Source of the DNA: Akanthomyces muscarius
Taxonomy: Eukaryota > Ascomycota > Sordariomycetes > Hypocreales > Cordycipitaceae
Direction of reading: 5' to 3'
NCBI RefSeq assembly: GCF_028009165.1
Contig: NW_026611617.1
Location: forward strand, 630,001 to 694,000
DNA: 64,000 bases
In this document: positions 12,099 to 22,854 of the stretch, piece by piece
Numbering within the stretch: position 1 is the stretch's first letter
Layout: every line of letters starts with the position of its first letter
Position numbers and translations under genes: made by a program
The notes under the pieces: model-generated
What the model was told of the DNA's origin: nothing
Databases searched by the model: none
What the model saw: the letters and a program-made list of their open reading frames with translations, nothing else

Positions 12099-12787
12099 GG
12101 GGGGTGGGCATGACGTCTTTTTTCTCAGCAAAAACCAAGGCACCCAGTGCCATCCAAGCCATCCACCCGTCCAAGTGGCAGAGGGTGTGTGCCGGCCGCG
12201 TCGGAGAGGCCGGAGTTGTCACCGAAACGGGGGTGGGAGGAGGCTCTTCTGGAACCTGGAACCCGGAATCTACCTGGAACCCGAGCGCGCACAAGAACAG
12301 TCTGACAGCTGGCGGCTTTGTCTATCCAGAAGCATTCTTTTCGCAGTGCTCGAGTGTGACTGCACAATGGCATTCGTCTCATGCGGGGTGCAGTGTTGCA
12401 TCGAGGCAAACTTCTAGAAGAGAGCCTGGGCGTAGCTATGTGACAACTAAAACGCGCAGTTGCAGGGGACGGAGATGGTGGGAGATGGAGATGGAGATGG
12501 GGCACCCACTGGGAGTGTCACTCACAGCAGCTGAGGCCCTGAAGCAAGCCCGCGAGGTACCTGTAATCTGCCGTAGCTCTGGTACCACTCGAGGCTGTGC
12601 GGGGGGCCTACTCCGTACATGCCAGTACATGCCAGTGTGGGCGTGGGTGAGACGAAAGGCTATTTTTACAGCACCTAGACTGTATTTTCAGCACCTGATT
12701 CGCTCCGACCTGCTCCGCCTGGTGAAATCCGCAAAATCTGCAAGTACCCAACTAGTCAGTTAGCGCTGAAGACGAGGAGAAAAATGC

Positions 12788-12829
12788 GCTGGTGCTGGTG
12801 CTGGTGCTGGTGCTGGTGCTGGTGCTGGT
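12788..12829. repeat. Hexanucleotide microsatellite (GCTGGT)7
   Basis: Seven perfect copies of GCTGGT (42 bp) in the upstream region of the gene at 13410. Likely length-variable between strains. Confidence 0.95.
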
Positions 12830-13409
12830 TTCTAGGTGCAGGCTCGCCCCACACACACCCTCTACCACTGTGGGAGCCCCGGACGCACCCAGAACGGGCT
12901 AAGAAACCCCGGGGGGCCAGCCAAGGCCGTTGCATTGTAAGGCGAGGCTCTTCCTCTTCCTCCGTACTGGCACCTCATTACGAGAAAAGGTCTGCAAACG
13001 GGACACTCCACCACTCGCCTCGACCAAGTCACTGCCACGATTGAATATAAGCCTCGCCCATCCCTGCCTCTTCTCCAGTTCCGCTTCCTCGCATTTGACT
13101 TCTCTCCCGTCGAGTTGCAGTGTTTCCTCACCAGCCTCCACCAACACCGAAAGCCGTTGGCACACTGCCTTCTACGTGCGTCCTTTTCCGCCTTGCAGAT
13201 CAGCCTTCCTACAAGAGCAACTGAACCTGCCAATCCGCCACCCCCAAGCCGCAACCACCACCAATCCCTCTCCGTCTAAAAGCCGCAGCATCGCCAAACC
13301 GCCAAAGCCGCTGCATTTCACCTGCCGCTCATTCACGCGCTCGTCGACGACAACCTCTCGAACCAAATCAATCTCCATCGTCTCACTTCCACAAAGTCAC
13401 ACGCCCACC

Positions 13410-13907
13410 ATGGCCATCCGCGATCGTGTCCGTCGAGCCCTCCGCAAGTCGGAAGCCTCCGACACCATCTCCCAGACCGAGTCCAACACCACCGCCCACA
13501 CCAGCCAGAGCTCCGGCTCCGACGGGCCGCAGCTCGAAAAGACGACGTCGCGCCTCGCCCGCGTCCTCACCTTTGGCGGCTCCCCCGACAGCAAGGAAAA
13601 GGAAAAGGAGCGCGCCGAGAAGCGCGACCGCAAGGCCGCCGCCGCCGCCTCCCAGAGCAGCCGCCGCCGCACGCACCCCCGCGACCGCCCGCTCACCACG
13701 CAAAACATCCGCCACCAGGAGATGCTCGCCGGCTTCAGCATGACCTTTGGCGCCTCGGACCCCGACCAGATCGAGACCCTGAGCTTCGTCGGCGTCAGCC
13801 CCTGCTGCACCCGCCGCGGCTCGCTCGAACTCGACCCCGTGAGCCGCGGGAGCACCACCTCCTTTGCCAACTCGTCGTCGGGCACCGACTCGTCCCGCGA
13901 GGAATGA
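13410..13907 (+). CDS. Small basic Ser-rich protein, conserved-looking, unknown function
   Basis: A 165-aa intronless ORF. ATG 13410 lies in a good fungal context (CACCATGGCC); the longer upstream open frame (from 12930) is non-AUG-started and looks like a pyrimidine-rich leader. The N terminus is basic (MAIRDRVRRALRKSE), followed by a Ser/Thr/Gln-rich region and a Lys/Glu/Arg stretch. The short block HQEMLAGFSMTFGASDP looks conserved-like, and the tail is acidic and Ser-rich. There is no signal peptide or membrane span. It is probably intrinsically disordered and phosphorylated; function is not recognisable. Confidence 0.7.
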   Translation: MAIRDRVRRALRKSEASDTISQTESNTTAHTSQSSGSDGPQLEKTTSRLARVLTFGGSPDSKEKEKERAEKRDRKAAAAASQSSRRRTHPRDRPLTTQNIRHQEMLAGFSMTFGASDPDQIETLSFVGVSPCCTRRGSLELDPVSRGSTTSFANSSSGTDSSREE

Positions 13908-15603
13908 GTCGCCGGCGGGCCGAGTCATGGTTTCTGGCGGCGGTGGAGGCACATGACCGAGCCGCCTCAATGAGTCGACGAGCACGCTCCCTCGGCAAAC
14001 AACAAAATACAGATACACGGACTGTATTTTACACTTTTACATTGTTAATGGATTTGAACTTGGCTGCCTGGCACAGCAGACCTGGATATATACGCGGCCA
14101 AACATATATTTCTGCCGGGACTCGTGTCCCTGCAAACGGTTCATGGATTTGGATACATGCATTGACTGGAAGCGCTCCGATCAGTGCCCACTAGAACAGG
14201 CGAAAGGTTATTTGTGATTTTGGCATGATTTTGTCACAATCTTCTCTATATTGGTTACAAAGGCGTTGATGCATAGCGTCGTTTTGATAGACTACTCCTG
14301 CGCTCGGCAGAATACACTGCCTTGCGGCATTATTACAAATGTTATTGAAATCCCAGCTTGTAGACTGAGGTGACGAATGGCTTACAACTTGACATGCACA
14401 CAGCTGGCAACTTGTACATGAAAGCGGCTGCTGTCGCATCTGCCCCGCCACCCAACTACCCTTGAGTAACACGAAATGGCGTTGTATTACGGATAGTCTG
14501 CCTCACAGCATTAGTTTATCAAACATTTTGTACGCAGTGAACAGTGACGAGCGTCTGCAGTTGGTCCCGAGTTCTTCCATGTCACTGGCCACAAAGCCTG
14601 AGCCTGTCCAAGTGGGAGAGTTTGATCGTCGCCAATGTGCGCCCAGTCTCAAATTCGTCATGCACCAATGCGTCAAAACTCATAATTGCCACACCACCAA
14701 GCACAGCTCTTATCAATGCAAGCATTGCCGTAGTCCCCAATACCACTGACTTTGGAAAGGTAAGCCATGGATCGTCCAGCGGCGTCGACACATCCAGCGC
14801 GCACACCAGCGCGCAGATACGTCCAGTGTTCCAACACAAGCAGCAGCTCCTACGATAAATGTGACAACTGATAAATTACGAAAGCCTTCATACGCTAAAA
14901 TAGACACTGGAAGGTTCCGTACTCAAAAAGCGTTGCCTGGGATTCACTCTTGTCTTGTACTTGCAGCCAAAGGCCGCGAGCATCCGGCTCAAGATCAGCA
15001 CACGGAGGCGCGAGCTGCGTGATCGAGCATGGCAAAAGACGAAAATTACGGCAAAGATGATGCGACGCCATGTCACGTTCAAAACTTACCACGAGTCCAA
15101 TAATGCTCAATCAAGCCAGCAATAGTTGGCCAGAGCATCGACTCGTCAAGGGGCTACCTCAAACTGGCCTCGACAGCTCTGGTGCATTGTCTGAGCTGGC
15201 CAACACCGATCTCGAGCACGCGAGAGCGACACGGCAACAGCTCCGGCAATTCGTAATCGAGCGCCCACACCAGCAGCTTCATGCGAGGACAGCTTCCCAT
15301 TCACGCATAACCGTCATTACAGGATGAAAATAGACCTGAGCAGACAAAGTTGGTGACAAGAAAGACCTAGCCCAATCCAGCTAGCGCCATTTCTGCCGCT
15401 CGCTTTGCCCTCGAAGCTCTCACGTGCAGCATCACGTGAGCCACAAATTCACCTCCCTGCAACGCTGTGCCCTACTCAAGCCCCCACAGGCCCGAAAAAA
15501 TCCATCTCGTTAAGCGAGTGTGCCCCAGCGCCTACTCTCTTCTTCCCTTCCCAAGCGAATCCCCTCCGACAACTTTTCTCGAGCACCACCCAAGTTGCCC
15601 ATC
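13908..15603. other. Intergenic region upstream of RPS18
   Basis: 1.7 kb with no convincing ORF or RNA. The last 200 bp hold the RPS18 promoter, including the CACGTG inverted repeat described separately. Confidence 0.6.
15419..15440. promoter_or_regulatory. Paired CACGTG E-boxes in a perfect inverted repeat
   Basis: CTCACGTG, six bases, then CACGTGAG: two E-boxes forming an exact palindrome about 165-185 bp before the RPS18 start codon. E-boxes bind bHLH factors (Cbf1/Tye7 type in yeasts). A link to RPS18 control is inferred from position only. Confidence 0.55.
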
Positions 15604-16360
15604 ATGTCGCTCGTGACGGGAGAGAAGTCGAACTTCCAGTTCGTAAGTTGTTCCATCCGAATGTCAGCAGGCGGCCCTGCCTCGCCGAACCCAATCGCTT
15701 GCTTGTCGCCGATTTTTGTCAAGCCTCAAATTCAACACGATCGTCGATATCAAGAGGAGGAAACCATCATGGGATTTCGGGACACAATCGACGACGAGCA
15801 TTGCATTGGGATACGCTGGCGGATAATCACTGCCGCGAGCAGACGAACTCAAGCTAACAAACTCAGATTCTGCGTCTATTAAACACCAACGTCGATGGCA
15901 AGCAGAAGGTCATGTACGCCCTCACCAAGATCAAGGGTGTCGGTCGTCGTTACTCCAACCTTGTCTGCAAGAAGGCCGATGTCGACCTGAACAAGCGGTA
16001 CGTCCGAATCCACGGCCTAGCGCCGCACAAGCTCCTTGACCCAAACTAACTCGTCCCAGCGCCGGTGAGCTTACCTCGGAAGAGCTCGAGCGCATCGTCA
16101 CCATCATCCAGAACCCCACCCAGTACAAGATTCCCTCGTGGTTCCTCAACAGACAGCGCGACATTGTCGACGGCAAGGACTCGCAGATCCTGGCCAACGG
16201 CGTCGACTCGAAGCTCCGCGACGATCTCGAGCGCCTCAAGAAGATCCGCGCCCACCGCGGTCTCCGCCACTACTGGGGCCTCCGCGTGCGCGGCCAGCAC
16301 ACCAAGACGACCGGCCGCCGCGGCCGCACCGTCGGTGTCTCCAAGAAGAAGGGTGGTTAG
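15604..16360 (+). CDS. rps18: 40S ribosomal protein S18 (uS13)
   Basis: Cytosolic small-subunit ribosomal protein at the head of the 40S that contacts the decoding region and the bridge to the 60S. Three exons: 15604-15642, 15867-15997 and 16060-16360, giving 156 aa, the expected size. Intron 1 (15643-15866) is 224 nt, much longer than others in the window; intron 2 (15998-16059) is 62 nt. The first coding exon is only 13 codons ([13 protein letters not shown]), typical of ribosomal protein genes. The body contains the helix-two-turn-helix ([20 protein letters not shown]) and the basic C-terminal tail ([14 protein letters not shown]) of the S13/S18 family. It is convergent with SDO1. Confidence 0.97.
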
Positions 16361-16766
16361 TGGTTGTAACCAGAAGAAAAAGAATGGCAGTTACGTTGTT
16401 TTGCGGGGGGTCCGGGATTGGCGTGACGGCTGGTTTCTCCCTTTTGAAACTTTTCCAGAGGGTTTGTGCTTTCCTGCATATGCGGCATTGGGTGCTGCTA
16501 CTCTAGATCAGAGTCATGAAAATGAAAATATTAAATCACTGTGACGTGCTGTGATGCCAAACTCTTATATAAGAATGCATGCTGCTACTCACGTATGCAC
16601 AACGACAAATTCTATACCAGTCAAGTGTTAGGACTGCCTGGGCCCAACATCACTGTTCACTTGCACTTGCTTGCACTCCATCCGTAGACTGCTCGCAAGC
16701 AATGTCTTTAATTTCATTCACATTATGCAGAATCATCGCACTCATGTCGTAGCTATTCATTACCCT
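16361..16766. other. Convergent intergenic region RPS18/SDO1
   Basis: 406 bp between two 3' ends; AT-rich, probably both terminators. No gene seen. Confidence 0.6.
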
Positions 16767-17705
16767 TTAATCTTCATGCGTCACCGCCATATCCAGCACC
16801 TCGACCCGTCCCTGTCCCTTGGTCTCATTCCCGATAAAGTCGCCCAGCGCTTTAAACGCACCCGGCTCGACAAAGCCCACCACCTCCCACTCGGCGCCCA
16901 CGACGTCCTGCGTCTCGACCTGCTCGATGTACCCCAGGATCTTGTCCTTGACCGTCCCCTTCTGCGGCTCCCCGCCCTCCTCCTTTGGCGCCGTCTGCTT
17001 CGCCGCCTGCTTCAGCACGTTGGTGCCGCAGGTGATGCGCAGCCGCATGCGCGCGCGGGCCACGGGGATCGGCTGGTGCGCAATCAGCGCCTTCATGGCC
17101 TCGAGCGCCTGGCTCTTGGCGCTCTTGGTCGTCGAGACGCCTGTCCAGCTGTGCTCCTTTTCCTTTTGTCTGGGTTTGGCCTCGCCGTCCTCGCCAGTGG
17201 CCGCCGCCGCCGCTGCCGCACCACTCTCCTTGCTCTTGTCCTTGTCCTTGCCCTCGGTCGAGTGCGCCTGGGAGCTGAGCATGTCCAGCGCCTTTTCAAT
17301 CATGCCCGACGTGTACACGCGCTTCGTCCGCGGGTCGACCAGCTTGCTCGCGACAATGGAAATCACCTCGTTGTTGATGCGCTCCAGCTGCGCCGCGCGC
17401 TCCTTTTCGCCGACCTGCTGCTCGCCCTTTTTCAGAATCTCGAGGATGATGTCGTCGGTCGTCATCTTCTTGCCAAACGCCTTCTCCAGATCCTCCTTGG
17501 GCGCCGTCTGGCCCTTGGACACGTTGAGGAAGACGCTGGGGATCTGCAGCACGTTGTCGAGGTCCGTCTCGATGCCGGAGCGCCACTCGAGCACCTTATT
17601 CTTGTAGCAGGCAATCTCGAAGCGCTTCTTGCCCTTTTTGAGGCGCACGAGCGACACGTTGGTCAGCTTGATCTGGTTGGACGGCTGGTTGATTTGGCGC
17701 GACAT
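16767..17705 (-). CDS. sdo1: Ribosome maturation factor SDO1 (SBDS family)
   Basis: Promotes release of eIF6/Tif6 from late pre-60S particles together with the GTPase Efl1, and so acts in the cytoplasm. Intronless 312-aa ORF. ATG 17705 is used; the frame runs further upstream (to 18077) but without a better start. The N-terminal FYSH domain is clear (QPSNQIKLTNVSLVRLKKGK, then FEIACYKNKVLEWRSG), followed by the central helical domain and the C-terminal ferredoxin-like domain (RMRLRITC). A low-complexity insertion of about 50 residues, with an Ala run and Lys/Asp/Glu-rich stretches, follows AHSTEGKDK and explains the extra length over the roughly 250-aa human protein. It shares a 352-bp divergent promoter with WRS1. 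Confidence 0.96.
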   Translation of the reverse strand: MSRQINQPSNQIKLTNVSLVRLKKGKKRFEIACYKNKVLEWRSGIETDLDNVLQIPSVFLNVSKGQTAPKEDLEKAFGKKMTTDDIILEILKKGEQQVGEKERAAQLERINNEVISIVASKLVDPRTKRVYTSGMIEKALDMLSSQAHSTEGKDKDKSKESGAAAAAAATGEDGEAKPRQKEKEHSWTGVSTTKSAKSQALEAMKALIAHQPIPVARARMRLRITCGTNVLKQAAKQTAPKEEGGEPQKGTVKDKILGYIEQVETQDVVGAEWEVVGFVEPGAFKALGDFIGNETKGQGRVEVLDMAVTHED

Positions 17706-18057
17706 GATGCTGCTGTGTGCTGATGCTGGTGCTGATGCTGTGTTGTGGGTATCAAGAAATACAAAAAGTAAAAAGCAGCAATTTGATATGTATGCTTGTG
17801 AAAGGATAAGAAACTTGAAAGGGTATATATAGCTGTAGAAAAATCGAACGCATGCTACGTCAGGTTTTCTGGTCCAGTTTCGACCCCGCCATTGCTGTCG
17901 TGTGAAATATTTCTGCCCCGCCTTCTGGCCTCTGCCCGCGTAAAACGTTGACTCACCTATTGAGTCACTCGAGGCTTGCATAAAGACTGCAGACCAGCGC
18001 GGCTTGTATCCCATGCCAAAGCTCCAATTTACAAAATAACTTTCGAGAATTGACGCC
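17706..18057. other. Divergent promoter SDO1/WRS1
   Basis: 352 bp shared by two translation-related genes. The twin TGASTCA element is listed separately. No gene. Confidence 0.7.
17949..17967. promoter_or_regulatory. Twin Gcn4/CPC1-type sites (TGASTCA) before WRS1
   Basis: TGACTCA at 17949-17955 and TGAGTCA at 17961-17967, five bases apart, both perfect matches to the TGASTCA element of the bZIP activator of general amino-acid control (Gcn4, CPC1, CpcA). They lie 91-109 bp before the WRS1 ATG, as expected for an aminoacyl-tRNA synthetase under that control. Confidence 0.75.
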
Positions 18058-19774
18058 ATGGCCGCAGCAGACGCCACCGTGCCAGAGGATGCCGCCCCTC
18101 AGCAAGCCAAGCAGGACATCAACCCCTGGTCCGTGTCGGGCGAGGTGGGCGAGGACGGCAAGGTCAAGGCGATTGACTACCGCAAGCTGATTGACGAGTT
18201 TGGCACGTCCGAGATTGACGATGCGCTGCTCGCGCGCTTCGAGAAGGCGACGGGCCAGAAGCCGCACCGTTTCATGCGCCGCGGCATCTTCTTCAGCCAC
18301 CGCGACATGCACGCCATTCTGGACCGCTACGAGAAGGTGGGTAGATGTGACCGAGTGCAGATTCATTTGCTGATGATTACAGAATGAGCCGTTTTTCATT
18401 TACACGGGGCGTGGGCCGAGCAGTGACAGCATGCATATTGGCCACACTCAAGTGTTTGACTTTGTCAAGTGTGTCTTGCCCGACCCAGCTGTAGTGCAAA
18501 CTAACCATGTATAGGTGGCTGCAAGATGTCTTTGACGCTCCCCTGATTGTCATGCTGACTGATGGTATGTAGTCCGTTCTCCCGCAGACGCAGCTAACCA
18601 TTGCAGATGAAAAGTACCTGTTCTCGGAAAAGAGGACCGTCGACGAAGTCATTGGCTACTCGAAGCAAAACTGCAAGGACATCATCGCTGCTGGCTTTGA
18701 CATGAAAAAGACCTTTATCTTTTCCGATTTTGAATACGTCGGCGGTGCCTTTTACAAGAACATTGTCCGCTTCGCCAAGCGCGTCAACTTTAACACGGCC
18801 AAGGCAGTGTTTGGTTTCGACGGAAGGTCAGCATACGCGTTTCTCTCGACTGGCCACGACTGACAGCCGCAGCTCCAACATTGGCAAGATTCACTTTGCC
18901 AGCATCCAGGGCGCGACGGCGTTTGCCGGCTCGTTCCCGCACATCTTTGGCCCCGACGAGGCCAAGACGGCCAAGATTCCGTGTCTGATCCCCTGCGCCA
19001 TCGACCAGGACCCCTACTTTCGCCTGACGCGCGACTGCGCCGCCGGCCTCAAGTACGCCAAGCCGTCGCTCATCCACATGCGCTTCCTCGACGCCCTCCA
19101 GGGGCCCGGCTCGAAAATGTCGGCCAGCGATGACACGTCGGCCATTTTCCTCAACGACTCGGCAAAAGCGATCAAGACCAAGATCAACAAGTATGCCTTT
19201 TCCGGCGGCAAGGAGAGTGTCGAGGAGCACCGCGAAAAGGGCGGCAACGCAGACGTGGACGTTTCGTACCAATATCTGCAGTTTTTCATGGAAGACGATG
19301 CAGTACGTTGCCCGTTACAATAATCATCCGCGGTACTACGTACTAACAAGGTGCAGGAACTCAAGCGGATCAAGGAAGAATACAACAGCGGCAGAATGCT
19401 GACTTCCGAGGTACGTCTTCAAATTACCCCCTCGCATGCACACCACTGACACTGCACAGCTCAAAGCCATCTGCATCGAGCATCTCCAAAAATACGTCGC
19501 CGAGTTCCAGGAGCGCCGCGCCAAGGCCACCGACGACGTCGTCGCCCAGTTCATGGCCGTGCGGCCGCTCGAGTGGACGGGGAACCCCAAGGTGCCGCGC
19601 GCCGACCTCGTCGTGCCTGTTGCCGCCGCGGGAGCAGAGGGGGCCGCCACGGAGGGTGGCGACGGCAAGCTGACCAAGAACCAGCAGAAGAAGCTTCTCA
19701 AGGAACAGCAGATTGCAGCGAAAAAGGCGGAAAAGGAAGCGGCCAGGGCCCAGGCGGCGGCTGACGCGGCATAG
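18058..19774 (+). CDS. wrs1: Cytoplasmic tryptophanyl-tRNA synthetase
   Basis: Class I synthetase charging tRNA-Trp. Seven exons: 18058-18336, 18383-18468, 18515-18564, 18607-18826, 18873-19302, 19357-19410 and 19460-19774. Introns are 46, 46, 42, 46, 54 and 49 nt, all GT-AG and in frame, giving 477 aa. The HIGH motif ([14 protein letters not shown]) is split from its context by introns 1 and 2; the KMSAS loop ([11 protein letters not shown]) is in exon 5. The eukaryotic-type active-site segment ([20 protein letters not shown]) is present. The C terminus carries a Lys/Ala-rich tail ([14 protein letters not shown]) after the anticodon-binding domain. The 42-nt third intron is the shortest I see. 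Regulation by amino-acid starvation is suggested by the twin TGASTCA upstream. Confidence 0.96.
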
Positions 19775-20575
19775 CACAATGACCGGAGCGGTAGAAACGA
19801 CGATTTAGATGGGATAGATTCACGTAGATCCAATCGAATGATGTACATAGTGCCTTTATCTGTGTGCTTCCTGTGCCTCTATCCGTATGTTCTCTCGATA
19901 ACGGAGCGGCGCTGTGTGCTGGGCTTGGCCGAATTACCTATCGTGATCCATCACCATGTCGACGGACAGCCTGTGTTGCGTCAAACTGCACCCCAAGGCA
20001 GCCATCTATTTATTGTTATTACTATTGCTGCGGAGTACACATACTATTATTGTCATCCAGCAGTCTTGCAGTGAGACATATGCCAGGGCATTCCAGTAAT
20101 ACGCCTATCAAGGTTCGCATCCGTCCGGGGTACGCTACCCAGATTGCCCGCCAGAGCCTGTTTACAGCGCCTCCAGTGGCTATCCGCCGCGCAGATAGCG
20201 CTGCAGGTGAGTAAATAGCGGCCGCATATTGTGGGCCCGGACCAGGTACCTTGCGCCTTGCTTGGCCGCTGCTTTCGGAGCTTCGTCACGCTAACTTTCC
20301 ACCACCTCGACGCCACGAAACCCTGTTAGTGCCAGCCTCCTCAGGCAGTCACCCCGGTTTCATGAGTCGTCACCCTCGGCCTCTAGCATCTCCGTTTCAG
20401 CGTCATACATCCCAGACTCACGCGCCCCCAGTCCTCCCCAGTCACCTGAGCCGCTACGACCAAAGCTCTCCCGCAGGCGCCCAAGCCTGCTTTCTTCCCT
20501 CTTCATCATCACTCTTGTCAAAGCTGACCACCTCCCACACCCTCATCGATAAACATCCCATCGGGCACCGTCACC
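19775..20575. other. Intergenic region upstream of carboxypeptidase Y
   Basis: 801 bp with no convincing ORF; the last part is pyrimidine-rich and probably the CPY leader. Confidence 0.6.
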
Positions 20576-22255
20576 ATGCGTCTGTCCACCTCGGTCGTGC
20601 TCGGCGCGGCCGCCACCGCGGTCGCCGGCGACCAAAAGATCCTGAACAAGGGCAGCGAGTACCACTCGCCTCTGCACGTCGGCGGCGGCGGCTCGCGCAC
20701 CGGCTTCGACTGGTCCGTCGACTTTGAGTCGTGGGCCAAGCCGCTCAAGGAGCTGTACGGCGACATCACCACCGAGGCCAAGGCCACCTGGGACGAGGTG
20801 TCGCTGCTGGCGCCCGAGGTCGTCGAGACGTTCAAGCACAGCATCGCCGCCAAGGCCAGCTCCAAGAAGATCCACAACCGCCCCGACTCCCACTGGGACC
20901 ACATCATCAAGGGCTCCGACGTCCAGTCGCTCTGGGTCAAGGGCGACGACGGCGAGGACCGCCGCAAGGTCGGCGGCAAGCTCGACAACTACGACGTGCG
21001 CGTCCGCAAGGTCGACCCGTCCAAGCTCGGCGTCGACACGGTCAAGCAGTACTCGGGCTACCTGGACGACAACGAAAAGGACAAGCACCTGTTTTACTGG
21101 TTCTTCGAGTCGCGCAACGACCCGGCCAACGACCCCGTCATCCTGTGGCTCAACGGCGGCCCCGGATGCTCGTCGATGCTCGGCCTCTTCATGGAGCTCG
21201 GCCCGGCATCGATTGACAAGAACGGCAAGGTCGTGCAGAACCCCAGCTCGTGGAACAGCAACGCGTCCGTCATCTTCATCGACCAGCCCGTCAACGTCGG
21301 CTACTCGTACGGCAGCGGCAGCGTGTCCAACACGGCCGCGGCCGCCAAGGACATTTACGCCCTGCTCACGCTCTTCTTCCACCAGTTCCCCGAGTACGCC
21401 GAGCGCGACTTTCACATTGCCGGCGAGTCGTACGGCGGCCACTACGTGCCCATCATGGCCACCGAGATCCTGTCGCACAAGGACCGCAACATCAACCTCA
21501 AGTCGGCCCTCATCGGCAACGGCCTGACGGACGGCTACACGCAGTACGAGTACTACCGCCCCATGGGCTGCGGCGACGGCGGCTACCCGGCCGTGCTCGA
21601 CGAGTCGCAGTGCCAGAGCATGGACAATGCCCTCCCCCGCTGCCAGAGCCTCATCCAGTCGTGCTACAGCAGCGAGAGCGTCTGGAGCTGCGTCCCCGCC
21701 ATCCTCTACTGCAACGCCCAGTTCATCGGCCCCTACCAGCAGACGGGCATGAACCCCTACGACGTCCGCGAGAAGTGCAAGGGCGGCAACCTCTGCTACG
21801 ACGAGATGACCTGGATCACCGACTTCCTCAACCGCGACGACGTCCAGGACGCGCTCGGCGTCGAGCCCACCACCTTTGACAGCTGCAACTTTGACATTAA
21901 CCGCAACTTCATGTTCCAGGGCGACTGGATGCTGCCCATCGTCAAGGTCGTCCCCGGCCTGCTCGAGCAGATCCCCGTCCTCGTCTACGCCGGCGACGCC
22001 GACTTCATCTGCAACTGGCTCGGCAACCGCGCCTGGACCGACCGCCTCGAGTGGGCCGGCCAGAAGGACTACAGCGACGCCAAGATCAAGGACCTCAAGA
22101 TTGAGGGCAGCAAGAAGGCGTACGGCAAGGTCAAGTCGGCCAAGGGCCTGACGTTTATGCAAATTTTCGAGGCCGGCCACATGGTGCCCTACGACCAGCC
22201 CGAGGCGTCGATTGACTTTCTCAACCGCTGGATCGCGGGCGAGTGGGCCAAATAG
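20576..22255 (+). CDS. cpyA: Vacuolar carboxypeptidase Y (serine carboxypeptidase S10)
   Basis: Vacuolar serine exopeptidase that removes C-terminal residues from peptides. Intronless, 559 aa. ATG 20576 is followed by a signal peptide ([18 protein letters not shown]) and a propeptide of roughly 100 residues. The catalytic triad is visible: Ser285 in GESYGG, Asp474 in [14 protein letters not shown] and His535 in [11 protein letters not shown]. The oxyanion-hole/substrate motif [11 protein letters not shown] is intact, and the Cys-rich lid region ([18 protein letters not shown]) is typical of fungal CPY. Codon use is strongly GC3-biased, as in highly expressed genes, which also creates long antisense shadow frames. 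Confidence 0.97.
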   Translation: MRLSTSVVLGAAATAVAGDQKILNKGSEYHSPLHVGGGGSRTGFDWSVDFESWAKPLKELYGDITTEAKATWDEVSLLAPEVVETFKHSIAAKASSKKIHNRPDSHWDHIIKGSDVQSLWVKGDDGEDRRKVGGKLDNYDVRVRKVDPSKLGVDTVKQYSGYLDDNEKDKHLFYWFFESRNDPANDPVILWLNGGPGCSSMLGLFMELGPASIDKNGKVVQNPSSWNSNASVIFIDQPVNVGYSYGSGSVSNTAAAAKDIYALLTLFFHQFPEYAERDFHIAGESYGGHYVPIMATEILSHKDRNINLKSALIGNGLTDGYTQYEYYRPMGCGDGGYPAVLDESQCQSMDNALPRCQSLIQSCYSSESVWSCVPAILYCNAQFIGPYQQTGMNPYDVREKCKGGNLCYDEMTWITDFLNRDDVQDALGVEPTTFDSCNFDINRNFMFQGDWMLPIVKVVPGLLEQIPVLVYAGDADFICNWLGNRAWTDRLEWAGQKDYSDAKIKDLKIEGSKKAYGKVKSAKGLTFMQIFEAGHMVPYDQPEASIDFLNRWIAGEWAK

Positions 22256-22854
22256 ATGGCAAGCAGTGATTTTGCAGCAAGTAGCAGGGATAATTTGGTT
22301 GGCTAGATTGTGTTATAGCATAGATTGAATGCACTGCATCACATGAACCTAATATGGAGCGAGGTGCACTATGTGGTGTACGTGGAGCGACTGCGACAAT
22401 TGGAGCGACTTGCGACTACAAATAGTCTGCGATGGCGTTACGCGGCAACCGTAAACGGCTTGAAGTAAAGCAGAGTATCAAGTTGGGTATCAAAAGCTAC
22501 GCTCTGTAAATACAAATAACGAGTGTCGACGTAAGAAGAAATCGCTCAAGATGTGCAGGGTAGTGCAGCGCAACGCTGACTCCACTGAAGATCCAACTCA
22601 ACGGCCGACGTCCCATTCATGGCAAGCGAAAAAGGCAATCTGGTGTCGACAAGTCAAAAGAGTCTGGCCGGGTCAGTGTTTGCATTTTTTTTTTTTTTTT
22701 TTTTTTTTTTTGGAGTGGATGGTATCTCACCTGAATCTCTGCATGGCGAAAAGCACCAACCCGCCGACAAGTAACTGCTCTGGCCATGTTTCTACAAAGC
22801 GAACCAACGAGGTGGACCAAGCTCAGAACGGATCGCACGATGATTTCATTTGAG
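22256..22854. other. Convergent intergenic region with T27 tract
   Basis: 599 bp between two 3' ends. Apart from the homopolymer listed separately, nothing recognisable. Confidence 0.6.
22685..22711. repeat. Homopolymer T27 (A27 on the minus strand)
   Basis: Twenty-seven consecutive T on the plus strand, 143 bp beyond the stop of the minus-strand gene at 22855. Read on that strand it is a poly(A) after a 3' UTR-length spacer. Confidence 0.95.

Larger units (their letters stand above)
10670..13409. other. Long intergenic region with simple repeats
   Basis: 2.7 kb upstream of two divergent genes. It contains tandem repeats (12067-12098; 12788-12829) and a pyrimidine-rich stretch from about 13046 to 13400, which probably includes the promoter and 5' UTR of the gene at 13410. 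ORFs in it are short, low-complexity and not convincing. Confidence 0.6.

Noticed and set aside
15643..15866. snoRNA in RPS18 intron 1
   Set aside because: No RTGATGA/CTGA box pair or ACA box found by eye; left as a question only.
20543..22180. 545-codon antisense frame over carboxypeptidase Y
   Set aside because: It is the reverse complement of a strongly GC3-biased gene; the translation is Val/Ala/Asp/Gly/Leu-rich with no motifs, while the sense strand has a complete catalytic triad.
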